Shown here: in pieces, positions 1-8,800 of the stretch | How the letters are laid out: each line of letters starts with the position of its first letter | Position numbering within the stretch: position 1 is the first letter of the stretch | DNA from: Embleya sp040605455 | Lineage (GTDB): Bacteria > Actinomycetota > Actinomycetes > Streptomycetales > Streptomycetaceae | Length of the DNA: 64,000 nt | Direction: 5' to 3' | Assembly (NCBI RefSeq): GCF_040605455.1 | Contig: NZ_JBEXCV010000029.1 | Location: 6,455 to 70,454, forward strand | Position numbers and translations under genes: made by a program | The notes under the pieces: generated by a model | Told to the model about the DNA's origin: nothing | Seen by the model: the letters and a program-made list of their open reading frames with translations, nothing else | Database searches by the model: none

Positions 1-253
1 GCGAGCCGTTGGGCCGAAAGCCGGTGCCGGGCACGTCGGCGCCGATCCGCTCCCACAGCTCCCGGGCCCGGAGCGCGGTGCCCAGTTCGTCGCCGCCGGC
101 CCGGCCACCGATCCACACCAGGCCGAAGTTGCGCACCGAAGCACCGCGCGCCTCGCGCTCGCGCTCGATGTGCACGACCTCGTGACCTCGATCGATGGCC
201 TGCCAGGCGTGCATGGTGCCCAGCACGCCACCTCCGACGACGATGACTCGCAC
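1..253 (-). CDS. FAD-dependent oxidoreductase, TIGR03364-like (5' part only)
   Basis: Only the first 84 codons are in the window; the gene runs off the left edge. The minus-strand GTG at 253 follows GGAGG at a good distance. The product opens with a classic FAD/NAD Rossmann signature (residues 3-12, VIVVGGGVLG), then HIERE and ARGASVRNFG, where the acidic residue would bind the FAD ribose. This opening and the RNFG motif resemble the DAO-fold oxidoreductases of TIGR03364, which in other genomes sit beside phosphonatase-like hydrolases and GntR regulators. A GntR gene lies just upstream here, in the same direction. The substrate is unknown; a role in aminophosphonate or amine oxidation is inferred from the family and its neighbour. 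Confidence 0.8.
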   Translation of the reverse strand, partial: MRVIVVGGGVLGTMHAWQAIDRGHEVVHIEREREARGASVRNFGLVWIGGRAGGDELGTALRARELWERIGADVPGTGFRPNGS

Positions 254-364
254 GGGCTTCCTCCACGTTCTCGGGGGCGAATACGACCAGCTTGGGAGCG
301 GTCGATGCCGAGCATGCGGAGGCGGTGTGTCGCCCGCGTGAACAGTCCGTTAAGGTCCGAACCT

Positions 365-386
365 GTTATCTTTCCGTTATCAAAGC
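365..386. promoter_or_regulatory. Two 11-bp direct repeats beginning GTTATC, possible PHO-box-like site
   Basis: GTTATCTTTCC and GTTATCAAAGC lie head to tail with an 11-bp period in the gap between the GntR gene and the FAD oxidoreductase gene. Streptomyces PHO boxes are 11-bp direct repeats whose units start near GTTCACC, so the period fits but the core differs. It may instead be the operator of the GntR protein. Confidence 0.3.
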
Positions 387-395
387 CCATGGGGC

Positions 396-1151
396 CTACG
401 CGCGCAGGCGCGTGGCGAAACCCATCCGGTCCCCCCGAAACAGCGCCCGGACCCGCTCGATGGGCACCCCCTCCGAGTCGTAGGACGTGCGCATCACCAG
501 CAGCATCGGCAGCGCCGGGTTGGTTTCCAGGAGCAGCGCCTCGCGCGGCGCGGCCAGCACGGTCTCCACCGTCTCGTCCATCTCCGCGAACACCACGCCC
601 AGATCCTTTTGCAGGCACCGGTACAACGAGCCCTCCGGGCGCAGGACGTCCAGCAGGGTGGGAAAGCGGTCCAGCGGCAGGTAGGTGCTCTCCAGGCCGA
701 TCGGTTCGTCGTCGGCGAGCAGCACCCGCTCCAGGTGCACGGTCAGGTCGCCGGTGCGGATCCGCAGTCGGTCGGCCAGGTCGGGCTGCGCGACGTGGTG
801 TTCGAGAGTGACGACGCGCCGGCCGGGGGCCAGCCCCATCGAGCGCACCGCCTCGGTGTAGCTGCCGAGGCTGACCGGCTGCATGAGCTTGGGCGGCGCG
901 ACGTAGGTGCCCCGTCCGCGGGCGGCGCGCAGGCGGCCCTCCATCACCAACTCGCCGATCGCCGATCGCAGAGTGCTGCGGGCGACGCCGTAGGTCGCGG
1001 CGAGTTCGCGTTCGGAGGACAACAACGCGTCCTCGCCCAACTCGTCCATGAGTTGGAGCAGGCTCATCTTCACCGTGTACGACTTGGGGACGCGGCCGTG
1101 TTCGGGGACGCCGTCGCGATAGGGACGGGCCGTGGAGTCTGGGCTGGGCAC
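396..1151 (-). CDS. GntR-family (HutC/UTRA) transcriptional regulator
   Basis: The 251-residue product has an N-terminal winged helix (about residues 25-90) with the GntR motif LLSSERELAATYGVARSTLR and the wing GRLRAARGRGTY. A UTRA effector domain follows (about 100-245), seen in the segment ERVLLADDEPIGLESTYLP and in the ending RALFRGDRMGFATR. The GTG at 1151 lies 9 nt after the stop of the glycosyltransferase gene, so read-through from that gene is likely. The next gene downstream is the phosphonate-type oxidoreductase at the window edge, the likely target. HutC/UTRA regulators usually repress catabolic genes and are released by a small ligand; the ligand here is unknown. The first 20 or so residues look extra to the family, so the true start may be internal. 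Confidence 0.88.
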   Translation of the reverse strand: MPSPDSTARPYRDGVPEHGRVPKSYTVKMSLLQLMDELGEDALLSSERELAATYGVARSTLRSAIGELVMEGRLRAARGRGTYVAPPKLMQPVSLGSYTEAVRSMGLAPGRRVVTLEHHVAQPDLADRLRIRTGDLTVHLERVLLADDEPIGLESTYLPLDRFPTLLDVLRPEGSLYRCLQKDLGVVFAEMDETVETVLAAPREALLLETNPALPMLLVMRTSYDSEGVPIERVRALFRGDRMGFATRLRA

Positions 1152-1160
1152 GCACGGAGC

Positions 1161-2354
1161 CTATTCGGCCGGCGCCGGGTACGTGCGCCCCTTCCAGGCC
1201 GCACCCCGCCCGCGGGCGTGCCGAACCGCCGAGTGCACGGTCATGCCCAGGTAAAGCGTGGCCGCGAACGGCAGCAACACCGCCGAGGCGGCGGGCCGTC
1301 CGTAGTAGCGCACCATCGGCACATAGGTCGCGGTCATCAGTGCCCACACCGCGAGCCCGCACAGCGCGAGCGGGGCGTGTGCGCCGGCGATCCCGGCGAA
1401 CAACGCGACAGGTGCGGCCAGATAGATCAGGGCCAGGCCCACCACCGTGCCCGCGAGCAACAGCCAGGAGTGCCTCAGCTGGGCGAACGCACTGCGCGCG
1501 ACCATGTTCCACAGGTCGGCGAGCGCCGGGTAGGGCCGCACGCTGTCCACGTGGTCGGCGGGGTCCGCGAGCACCAGTCGAATCCGGCCGCCGGAGCGCT
1601 TGACCGCGGTGCCCAGTGACACGTCGTCGATCACCGCGTCCCGGATCGCCGCCACGCCGCCGGCTCGCTCCAGGGCGGTGCGCCTGACCAGCACACAGCC
1701 GCCCGCAGCGGCCGCGACCCGCGACTTCGGCCGGTTCACCCGGCGGAACGGGAAGAGCTTGCCGAAGAAGTACACGAAGGCGGGCACGATCAGCTTCTCC
1801 CACCGGGTGTGCGTGCGCAGCCGGGCCATCACCGAAAGCAGGTCGAGCCGGTCCCGCTCGGCCTCGCCGACCAGGCGGGCGAGCGAATCGGGCGCGTGCG
1901 CGATGTCCGCGTCGGTGAACAGGATCCAGTCCACCTCGCCGACGGACTCGACCCCGTGCCGCAGCGCCCACAGCTTGCCGGTCCAGCCCGCGGGCGGCTC
2001 GCCCGGCGAGGTCACGGTCAGCGGCACCCGGCCGGCCGCACCCAGCCGCCGGGCCAGCTCGCCTGTCCCGTCGGTGCTGCCGTCGTCGATCAGGAGCACC
2101 CGGGCCCGGCCGGGAAAGTCCTGCGCGAGCAGCGTGGGCAGGCTGACGTCGAGCACCGCCGCCTCGTCCCGGGCGGGCACGATCACCGCCACCGACGCGG
2201 TGTCGGCCGCCGGCCCGGTCGAGCCCGCCAGGCGCACGTCGGTGCGCCAGAACCAGCCGTGGCACAGCGTCAGATAGAGCCAGGCCAGACCGGACACGGC
2301 GGTGATCCACAGCAAGACGTCCACATCGGAAGCCTGCCGGCTCGTCCGCGCCAC
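1161..2354 (-). CDS. Family 2 glycosyltransferase, HpnB-like
   Basis: The product (397 aa) has an N-terminal membrane helix (about 10-32, ending CHGWFW), a GT-A domain with DDGSTDGT and the metal-binding FTDADIAH, and three or four C-terminal membrane helices (about 285-375). This arrangement, and the IVPARDE, GKLWAL and VIDDVSLGTAV motifs, match the hopene-associated glycosyltransferase HpnB family (TIGR03469). Members are membrane-bound and are assumed to add a sugar to a lipid or hopanoid precursor; the acceptor has rarely been shown. No other hopanoid gene is in the window. The GTG at 2354 has GGAG eight bases upstream. The GntR gene follows after 9 nt. Confidence 0.85.
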   Translation of the reverse strand: MARTSRQASDVDVLLWITAVSGLAWLYLTLCHGWFWRTDVRLAGSTGPAADTASVAVIVPARDEAAVLDVSLPTLLAQDFPGRARVLLIDDGSTDGTGELARRLGAAGRVPLTVTSPGEPPAGWTGKLWALRHGVESVGEVDWILFTDADIAHAPDSLARLVGEAERDRLDLLSVMARLRTHTRWEKLIVPAFVYFFGKLFPFRRVNRPKSRVAAAAGGCVLVRRTALERAGGVAAIRDAVIDDVSLGTAVKRSGGRIRLVLADPADHVDSVRPYPALADLWNMVARSAFAQLRHSWLLLAGTVVGLALIYLAAPVALFAGIAGAHAPLALCGLAVWALMTATYVPMVRYYGRPAASAVLLPFAATLYLGMTVHSAVRHARGRGAAWKGRTYPAPAE

Positions 2355-2495
2355 TCGGGCGCTCCGTCCGGGTGAAAGTCCGCGCGCGAACGGAGTCCTC
2401 GTCTCAAGAGCGTGCGCGCGCGCCCCGATAGCGGGTACGGGAACTGTTCTCGACAGCTGAGTGAACTACCCATCGGCAGAAGGGCGGTGCCCGTC

Positions 2496-2741
2496 ATGGG
2501 CGACGCGACGACGAGGACCCAGGAGCATGTTCGCGGCGGGGCCACCCGCTGGCAGCAATTCGAGGTCGGTACGCGCGTGCGCGTGCAGGTGGGTCTGAGC
2601 ACCGGCCACATCGGCGAGGTGTGCGAGGTCTTCGCGGACGCCCATCGGCCGCCGTTGTCCCCGTACCAGTGGTACTCGGTGCGTTTCGCCGACGGCCTGC
2701 GCCCGCTGTATCGCCACGACGAACTCGTCGAGCTCTTGTAG
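2496..2741 (+). CDS. Small protein with SH3-like beta-barrel pattern, unknown function
   Basis: I do not recognise a named family. From the ATG at 2496 the product is 81 aa. Its core alternates hydrophobic and charged residues (FEVGTRVRVQVGLSTGHIGEV, then WYSVRFADG and YRHDELVEL), a pattern typical of small KOW/SH3-like barrels such as those at the end of nitrile hydratase beta chains. An upstream in-frame ATG at 2412 would add 28 low-complexity residues and looks less likely. It stands alone between a minus-strand gene and a 240-bp gap in which I see nothing else. Confidence 0.6.
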   Translation: MGDATTRTQEHVRGGATRWQQFEVGTRVRVQVGLSTGHIGEVCEVFADAHRPPLSPYQWYSVRFADGLRPLYRHDELVELL

Positions 2742-2981
2742 GTCCGCTCGACTCCGACCGGCCCCATCCTTCGGCCCTGCCGGACAGCCCTCACAGACCG
2801 CGTGCGCCCGCGCCCCGATGGCGGGCGCACGCGGAATGCCACACACACACGCCATGCGACGGGCCGAAAGACGAGGCCAAGGAGCCCTTCGGCCGCGTGT
2901 CCAACGACACCGTCGGTCGGGTCTTGCGCTTGCACGCCCGCCGAGGCAGGGTGCGGGCACGGGATCTGAAAGGGCGTCAGA

Positions 2982-3890
2982 ATGACGATCAAGCTGGGCG
3001 TGATGGCGCCTTTCGCGGACGGTCTGATCACCTCCGGCGGCTTCCTGCGCGACTTCGCCGGGACGCTGGAGGAGTGCGGCGTCGAATCCGTATGGACCGT
3101 CGAACACGTCGTGGTCGCCGAGGACTACGAACCCCTGTACCCGTACTCGGATTCCGGTCGCACACCCAGCGCCGCCGGCGTCGTGCCGATGCCCGACCCG
3201 CTGGAGACCATCGCCTTCCTCGCGGGCGCGTCGCGCACGTTGCGGTTCGGCACCGCGATGGTGGTCGCCCCGCTGCACAGCCCGGTGGTGCTGGCCAAGC
3301 GGGTCGCCACCATCGACCGGCACTCGGCCGGCCGGTTGATGCTCGGCCTGGGCATCGGCTGGCAGAAGGAGGAATACGCCGCGGTCGGCGCGTCCTTCGC
3401 CGAGCGCGGCGCCCGCCTGGAGGAGTGCGTCGGCGCGATGCGCGCGCTGTGGGCCGACGCTCCCGCCACCTTCCGCGGCCGATTCACCACCTTCGAGCGG
3501 GTGCACTGCCTGCCCCGGCCCGAACGCGGCGCGGTACCGGTGATCCTGGGCGGCAACAGCGAGCCCGCTGTACGCCGGGCCGGTCGGATCGGCGACGGCT
3601 GGTTCCCGTACACGATCGCTGCCGAAGAGTTCGAGGTGCGTGCCGAATTGTTGCGCGCGTCGGCGCTTTCGGCCGGCCGGGCCGAGGATGCGGTCGAGAT
3701 CACCGCGTGGCCCGGCTCGTGCGACCGAGACCTCCAGCACGACCCGAACTGGGTTCGCCGGTTCACCGACGCGGGTGCGAGCCGCCTGGTGTTCGCGCCC
3801 AACCCGGCCGAACTGGCCGGGCCGGGTGGGCTGGACACGCTGCGCGAGCGGATCGCGCAGTACCGCGAGAGAGTGCTGGACAAGCTGTGA
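2982..3890 (+). CDS. LLM-class F420-dependent oxidoreductase (TIGR03619-like)
   Basis: The 302-aa product is a single luciferase-like TIM barrel. Family marks include the opening KLGVMAPFADG, the segment RFGTAMVVAPLHSPVVLAKRVATID, LGLGIGWQKEEYAAVG, and PVILGGNSEPAVRRAGRIGDGW near the C-terminus, which bind the flavin or F420 phosphate. The last two motifs place it with F420-dependent reductases rather than bacterial luciferases. AAGGG lies 7 nt before the ATG. The stop overlaps the GTG of the next gene by 3 nt, and that gene overlaps the following one, so the three form one translationally coupled unit. It probably reduces or oxidises an organic substrate using F420; the neighbours suggest a small aromatic or polyketide-like compound, but this is only inference. 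Confidence 0.88.
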   Translation: MTIKLGVMAPFADGLITSGGFLRDFAGTLEECGVESVWTVEHVVVAEDYEPLYPYSDSGRTPSAAGVVPMPDPLETIAFLAGASRTLRFGTAMVVAPLHSPVVLAKRVATIDRHSAGRLMLGLGIGWQKEEYAAVGASFAERGARLEECVGAMRALWADAPATFRGRFTTFERVHCLPRPERGAVPVILGGNSEPAVRRAGRIGDGWFPYTIAAEEFEVRAELLRASALSAGRAEDAVEITAWPGSCDRDLQHDPNWVRRFTDAGASRLVFAPNPAELAGPGGLDTLRERIAQYRERVLDKL

Positions 3891-4360
3891 GCACCGCCGA
3901 CTCCGCCACCGAGACGGTGAACATTCTCGACCAGGTCACGCTGACGAACGATCAGGTGGCGCTGTGGTTGGGCCAGTTCCATGATCGCTACCTGCCCGGC
4001 GCGCAACGGCGCGGGATGCGGCTGGAACGGGTCTGGCGCTCGCCGGCGGGCCGCGGCACGACCACCGTGCACATCCTGTGGGTGCTGCCCGGAATCCGCG
4101 CCTTCTACGCGATGCGTGGTGCCGCGGCGGCCGATCCGGACGTCGCGGCGTTCTGGGCGGCCACCGACCGCTACGCGTCGGCCCGGCAACGTCGAGCGTT
4201 GCAGCCGGCGATGCCCGGACCCGTTGACGCGCCGGATCCGGGCCCGGCGGCCACGGCTGCGGCCGACACCACCGAGTCGGGCCGCGCCGAGACGAATCCC
4301 ACCGCCGCGGCCCCCTCCGGGCCGGGCCGCACCCCACGCCGCACCGGAGGGCACGCATGA
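3887..4360 (+). CDS. Ferredoxin-fold (NIPSNAP/Dabb-like) small protein with low-complexity tail
   Basis: The start is the GTG at 3887, which overlaps the stop of the oxidoreductase gene (GTGA). Residues 1-105 contain QVTLTNDQVALWLGQF, GMRLERVWRSP and TTTVHILWVLPG, a beta-alpha-beta pattern that resembles dimeric alpha-beta barrel proteins of the NIPSNAP/Dabb type. Residues 110-157 are an Ala/Pro/Thr-rich tail with no clear fold. The call is tentative. The tight overlap on both sides means it is made in proportion to the LLM oxidoreductase and may act on the same substrate or product, for example as a cyclase- or isomerase-like partner. Confidence 0.62.
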   Translation: MSTADSATETVNILDQVTLTNDQVALWLGQFHDRYLPGAQRRGMRLERVWRSPAGRGTTTVHILWVLPGIRAFYAMRGAAAADPDVAAFWAATDRYASARQRRALQPAMPGPVDAPDPGPAATAAADTTESGRAETNPTAAAPSGPGRTPRRTGGHA

Positions 4361-4917
4361 CACGTTGGGTAGTGCTGGCCGCGGCCATGCCCGGGTCCGG
4401 TCTCGGCGGGATGCGCTCGGCCGGACCGGATCTGCCCGGCAGCGTCGGCGGGCGCGGCTTCTCGTGGGATCTCGACGCCGACGCTGCTCCCGAACTGCCC
4501 GCGGATGCCGAGGCGGTCGCGCTGCGTCCGGTGCGCGCCGGGTTCGTGCCGCTGACCGGGCCCCGGATCAAGCGCACGCTGCTGTTGACCGTGCGTAGCG
4601 GCACATCCGCCGACGTGCTCGCGGAGTTCGAGGCGGACCTGATGGCGATGCCGGACCACATCGCGACCATCCGCTCGTGGGCGCTCTCCAGGGTGGCGGG
4701 GCGGGCCGGGACGGCGGCGCCGTGGACGCATGTGTGGGAGCAGGAATACGCCACGGTCGAGGGACTGACCGGCGAGTATCTGCTGAACCCCTATCACTGG
4801 GCGCACGTGGACCGCTGGTTCGACGGCGAGGTGCCGGGGTCGATCGTCGAACCGGGGCTGGCGCACGTCTTCCGCCGCAGCGATCCGCCGGTACTCACCG
4901 CATGCGGTTCTGACTGA
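4357..4917 (+). CDS. Dabb (stress-responsive A/B barrel) domain protein
   Basis: The ATG overlaps the preceding stop (ATGA). Of 186 residues, about 70-175 look like a Dabb/ABM domain: IKRTLLLTVRSGTSADVLAEF, then MPDHIATIRSWALSRV, then THVWEQEYATVEGLTGEYLLNPYHW and HVFRR. In this fold the conserved His-rich strand and the NPYHW motif line the barrel pocket. Residues 1-65 are Gly/Pro/Ala-rich and may form a linker or a second, poorly conserved domain. It is the last gene of the three-gene LLM operon and ends 3 bp from the convergent DUF397 gene. The catalytic role is not known. Confidence 0.75.
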   Translation: MTRWVVLAAAMPGSGLGGMRSAGPDLPGSVGGRGFSWDLDADAAPELPADAEAVALRPVRAGFVPLTGPRIKRTLLLTVRSGTSADVLAEFEADLMAMPDHIATIRSWALSRVAGRAGTAAPWTHVWEQEYATVEGLTGEYLLNPYHWAHVDRWFDGEVPGSIVEPGLAHVFRRSDPPVLTACGSD

Positions 4918-4920
4918 TCG

Positions 4921-5127
4921 TCAATTCCGACGCCCGACAAGGGCAACCAACAGGTGCGTCCATTCTCGGTCGGTGAACCGCAGGACCTCGCAGGCGCGTT
5001 GCTTGGAATCGCGAACCACCACCTCGCAGGGGTGCCGATTCACCACTTCGACGCAGTTCCCCTGAACGCTGCTGTAGGAGCTCCGTCGCCACGTCGGTGC
5101 GTGGGTTTCCTCCAGCAAGGTCGCCAT
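4921..5127 (-). CDS. DUF397 domain protein
   Basis: The 68-residue product contains the full DUF397 pattern: PTWRRSSYSSVQGNCVEVV at residues 10-28, VVVRDSKQ, and LRFTDREWTHLLVAL near the end. I placed the start at the ATG at 5127 because family members begin only a few residues before the W-R-x-S motif; an upstream frame adds 38 unlike residues. DUF397 proteins are usually encoded next to an Scr1/WhiJ-type HTH regulator and a HATPase. Here the HATPase is present and divergent (5393), but no regulator gene is nearby, so this is a two-part locus. Such proteins are thought to antagonise the cognate regulator in development or secondary metabolism. Confidence 0.85.
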   Translation of the reverse strand: MATLLEETHAPTWRRSSYSSVQGNCVEVVNRHPCEVVVRDSKQRACEVLRFTDREWTHLLVALVGRRN

Positions 5128-5392
5128 CGGCCCGTCACCCCTGACTCGTCGAGGCCACGCCGACGGGCGACCAGAACCCGCTTCCTCCATGTGAGGGCCA
5201 GGGACATCGCCCGATCGGGTGAACCGTGTACACGCGGACACCGAAGTGGCGGCGAGAGTTGCACCACCGGGTTTCGTGGAGCATCCTACCGAGCACCCTC
5301 ACTTTACGCGCTTACAAGATCACTTAAAGCGACGGGACGGGGCGGGGCCGCTTGCGGGGGCAAACGCAGCCCACGCAACAGGAGGTAGCTGC

Positions 5393-5830
5393 ATGACCAC
5401 CCTGGCCGATCCGGAAGTGGCGGATGCAGAGGACGAGGTCAGCCCGACCATCACGCTGCCGGCGATGCCCGCGTGCGTGTCCGCCGTGCGGGAACATGTC
5501 CGCGTGGCACTGACGGTCTGGGACCTCGACTCTTTGTCCGACATCGCCGTACTTCTCGCCTCCGAACTGGCGACCAATGCCGTACGCCACGCGGGCCTGG
5601 GACGCCCGTTCAGCGTCGTGGTCCGCCGAGATCGCGCCCCCGACGGCGCCGCATGCGTATGGATCGAGGTGCACGACACGGACTCCCGGGCACCGCAGGT
5701 GGTCGAGGCCGGCGACGACGACACCACCGGCCGCGGCCTGCTGCTGGTCGAATCACTTTCGGACGGCTGGGAGTCGGTCCCCGAACCCGGCGGCAAGTGT
5801 GTGCGCTTTCGGCTCGCGATGACCGCCTGA
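5393..5830 (+). CDS. HATPase-fold (RsbW/SpoIIAB-like) ATP-binding protein
   Basis: The product (145 aa) shows the GHKL N box SELATNAVRHA (about residues 62-72), then VWIEVHDTDSR and the G box TTGRGLLLVESLSDGW. The length and layout are those of the HATPase_c_2 anti-sigma-factor-like kinases abundant in Streptomyces. GGAGG lies 7 nt before the ATG at 5393. It is divergent from a DUF397 gene across a 265-bp gap that must carry both promoters. The protein probably binds or phosphorylates an anti-sigma antagonist or an HTH regulator; the partner cannot be named from sequence. Confidence 0.87.
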   Translation: MTTLADPEVADAEDEVSPTITLPAMPACVSAVREHVRVALTVWDLDSLSDIAVLLASELATNAVRHAGLGRPFSVVVRRDRAPDGAACVWIEVHDTDSRAPQVVEAGDDDTTGRGLLLVESLSDGWESVPEPGGKCVRFRLAMTA

Positions 5831-5880
5831 CCCCGCCCGCCCGGCGCCCACCGCCACACTCGACCGGCGCGCTCTGCGGC

Positions 5881-8800
5881 TCACGCCACCGGTGGCCCGC
5901 CCGCCGCCGACCCGGCGACGTACACCGGCAGTTCGTGCACGTGGGCACGGCCGGGCGCGAGCGTGTCCACGGCGAGCCGGCCCAGGTGCGGGTGGTGGGT
6001 GAACAGCACCACCTGGAACCGGTCGGCCATCGCGTCCAGCACCGCGAGCATCGCCCGCGTGCGCCCGTCGTCGAAGGTCATCGCGATGTCGTCGAGCACG
6101 ATCGGCATCGCCCGGCCGGCATCCGCGTACGCGTCCAACGAGGCCAGTCGCAGCGCCAGATAGAGCTGATCGCGGGTGCCCTCGCTCATCTCGTCCACAC
6201 CGATCGACCCGGCCGCGAAGGCGGCGTCGAAACCGTGTCCGACGGCCGACGAGGAGCCGCCGGCGCGGCGCGCGCGCAGCACCGGGGCACCCTTGCGGCC
6301 GTCGGTCTCCACGAGCAGCCGATCGAAGCGCCCCGCGGTGAGCGCGGTGAAGACCTCCTCCGCCCGCGCCAGCACCGGGGCCTGGTTCTGTTTGCGGTAG
6401 TCCTCCATACAGCGCAGCAGCACCTCGCGGGCCAGCCGCAGCCGGACGAACTCCTCGGTGTCCTCGGCGATCGCCGCGACCGTGCCGGCCGCCTCCTCCT
6501 GCGCCCGGACGGCAGCCGTCGACTCGCGTTCCATGTCCAGCACGATCTGCCGGCGCCGACCCAGCGCCTCGCCCGCCGCGGCGTACGCCGCCTCGGCCTC
6601 CTCGACGCGGCGCGCGGCGTCCTCGATCTCCACGTCGAGTTCCTCGGGCGCGTAGCGCGCGGCCTCCTGTTCGACCTCCGGCGACAACAGCTCGCGATGC
6701 TCGGCGAGTGCCCGCTCGACCTCCCGCACCCGGGCGGATCGTCCCACCGCGCGGCGCAGTTGCTCGGCGTCGGCGGCGCCGGCCGCGGCGACCAGCGCGG
6801 CGAGTTCGGCCGCGATGTGCTCGCCGGCCTCCCGCCCGGCCGCCACCGCGTGCTCCAGCCGGGCGATCCGCTCGGCGAGCCGGTCACGGGCCTCCTCGGC
6901 GCTGCGGGCCGTAGTGAGTTCCCCGTGCAGCGCGAACACCGCCGCGAACGGCGGCCGGCCGTCGACCTCGGTCGGCACCGGGCGCCCGCAGGCGGCGAAC
7001 ACCTCGGCCACCCGCGCACCGAACCCGGCCACCCGGTCGGCCGCGCGGACCCGACGCAGTTCCGCCTCGGCCGCGTGGCCGACCGCCGCCGCCACCTTGG
7101 CCAGCGTGCCCACCGCGGCGGCGACCGCGTCGGGGTCGCCCTCGGGCAGGTCCAGGCCGTGCACCAGGTCGTGCCAGCGCTGCTCCCACGCGGCACGCTC
7201 GTCCCGGGCCCGGTTCGACTCCGCATCCGCCTCGGCGAGTTCGGCCTCGGCCTCGCGCACGGCCGCGAGCGCGCTCTCGCGCACCCGCGCCGCGTCGGCG
7301 AGCGCGTCGCGGCGTGCGTCGGCCTGTTCGATCAGCGCGGCCAGGGTGCTCGTCGTGGTCGGCGCGCCGGATTCGGCCAGCGCGGTGCGGAAAGCGGTCA
7401 CCAGTTCGGCGGCCCGCTCGCGGCCGGCGGCCGCTCGGGCCCGCAGCGTGCGCGCCTCGACCTCGACCCGGGCCAGGTCCCGGATCGCGTCCAGCAACGC
7501 GGCGGCGTCGTGCGGATCCGGCGCGGGCAGTCCGCCGGCCACCCAGGCCCGTGTCCACTGCTCGGCAAGCTCGTCCCGGCGCGCGGTCGCCTCCTGCCGC
7601 CGCTCGGCCAGTCGGGCCAGCGTGCGTTCGTCGTGCTCGAGGTCCACCAGGAGCCGGCCGCGCCGGACCGCGTCCTCGGCCCGGCGGGCGATCCGCGCGG
7701 CGATCTCGTCCGCGGCCCGAACCGCCTGCTCGAACGCGTCGATCCGGTCGTCGGTCAGCGGCGGGCTCGCGCAGATCCGCGTCCACAGCAGATCGCGCTC
7801 GGCGCGGGCGGCGGCCCAGTCCGCGGGCGTGGGCGGCACATCGGCCGGCGAGAGCACGGCCAACTCGCGGCGCCGCGCGTCGTGCCCGGCCACCGCCGCG
7901 TCCCGGTCCTTGGCGATCGTGTGCAGTTCGTCCAGGACCCGGGTCGTCTGCTCGACGTGCTCGGCGACCCGCTCCCGGCCGGGCAGCCGCAGCCGCGCCG
8001 CCCGGTCGTCGGCGAACAGCGCCGGGTCGTGCAGATCGTGCCGGGCACGCAGATCTTCCGCTTCGCGTTCGAGCTCGGCAGCCCGCTGCTCGTCGCGGAC
8101 GATGTCCTCGACCAGGCCGCCCGGCACCACCCGACGCAGCGCGCGCAACGCGGCCGGGTCGCCGGGCTCGGGGGTCAGGTCGCAGGTCGCACGGGCCGCG
8201 TCCAGTCGGGCACGACGATGCGCAACCTGCTCGGCGGCACCGGCGAGCCGGGCCTCGCACATCTTGAGCCGGTCGCGCAGCTCCATCACCCGTTCGCCCA
8301 CGCCGGCCGGCACGTCGTACGCGGTGGGGTCGTCGAGGGCGCGATCCGGGCGCACCCGGAACAGCAGTTCGGCGGCGCCCGCCCGGGTCTGCGACGCCTC
8401 GGCATCGGCGTCGGCGGCCAGGTCGACCGCGTCGCGAACGGCCGCGACGTCCGCGTGCAGCGCGTCCACCTCGGCGGCGTGCGCCGACAACGCCCGGTCC
8501 ACCACCACGTCGGCCGACTCTCGGCGAGCCTCGGCGAGGTCCCGCACGACTCGTGTGCCCTCCACCGCCGCCTCGCGTGCCCGCTCGTCCAGGGCGGCGA
8601 GTTCGGCCGCGAGGTCGGCGGCGACCGGCGGGCCCTCGGCGAGCAACTCGACCCGCTCGGCATCCAGCGCGCTCCTGCGGGCCAGCACCGGAAGCGCCTG
8701 CCGGATGCGATCCAGCCGGTTCGCCGCGGCCCGCGCGTCGCTGCGGTCCCGGCCGAGCCGGTCGCGCTCCTCCTCGGCGCGCCGGGCCTCCTTGACAGCC

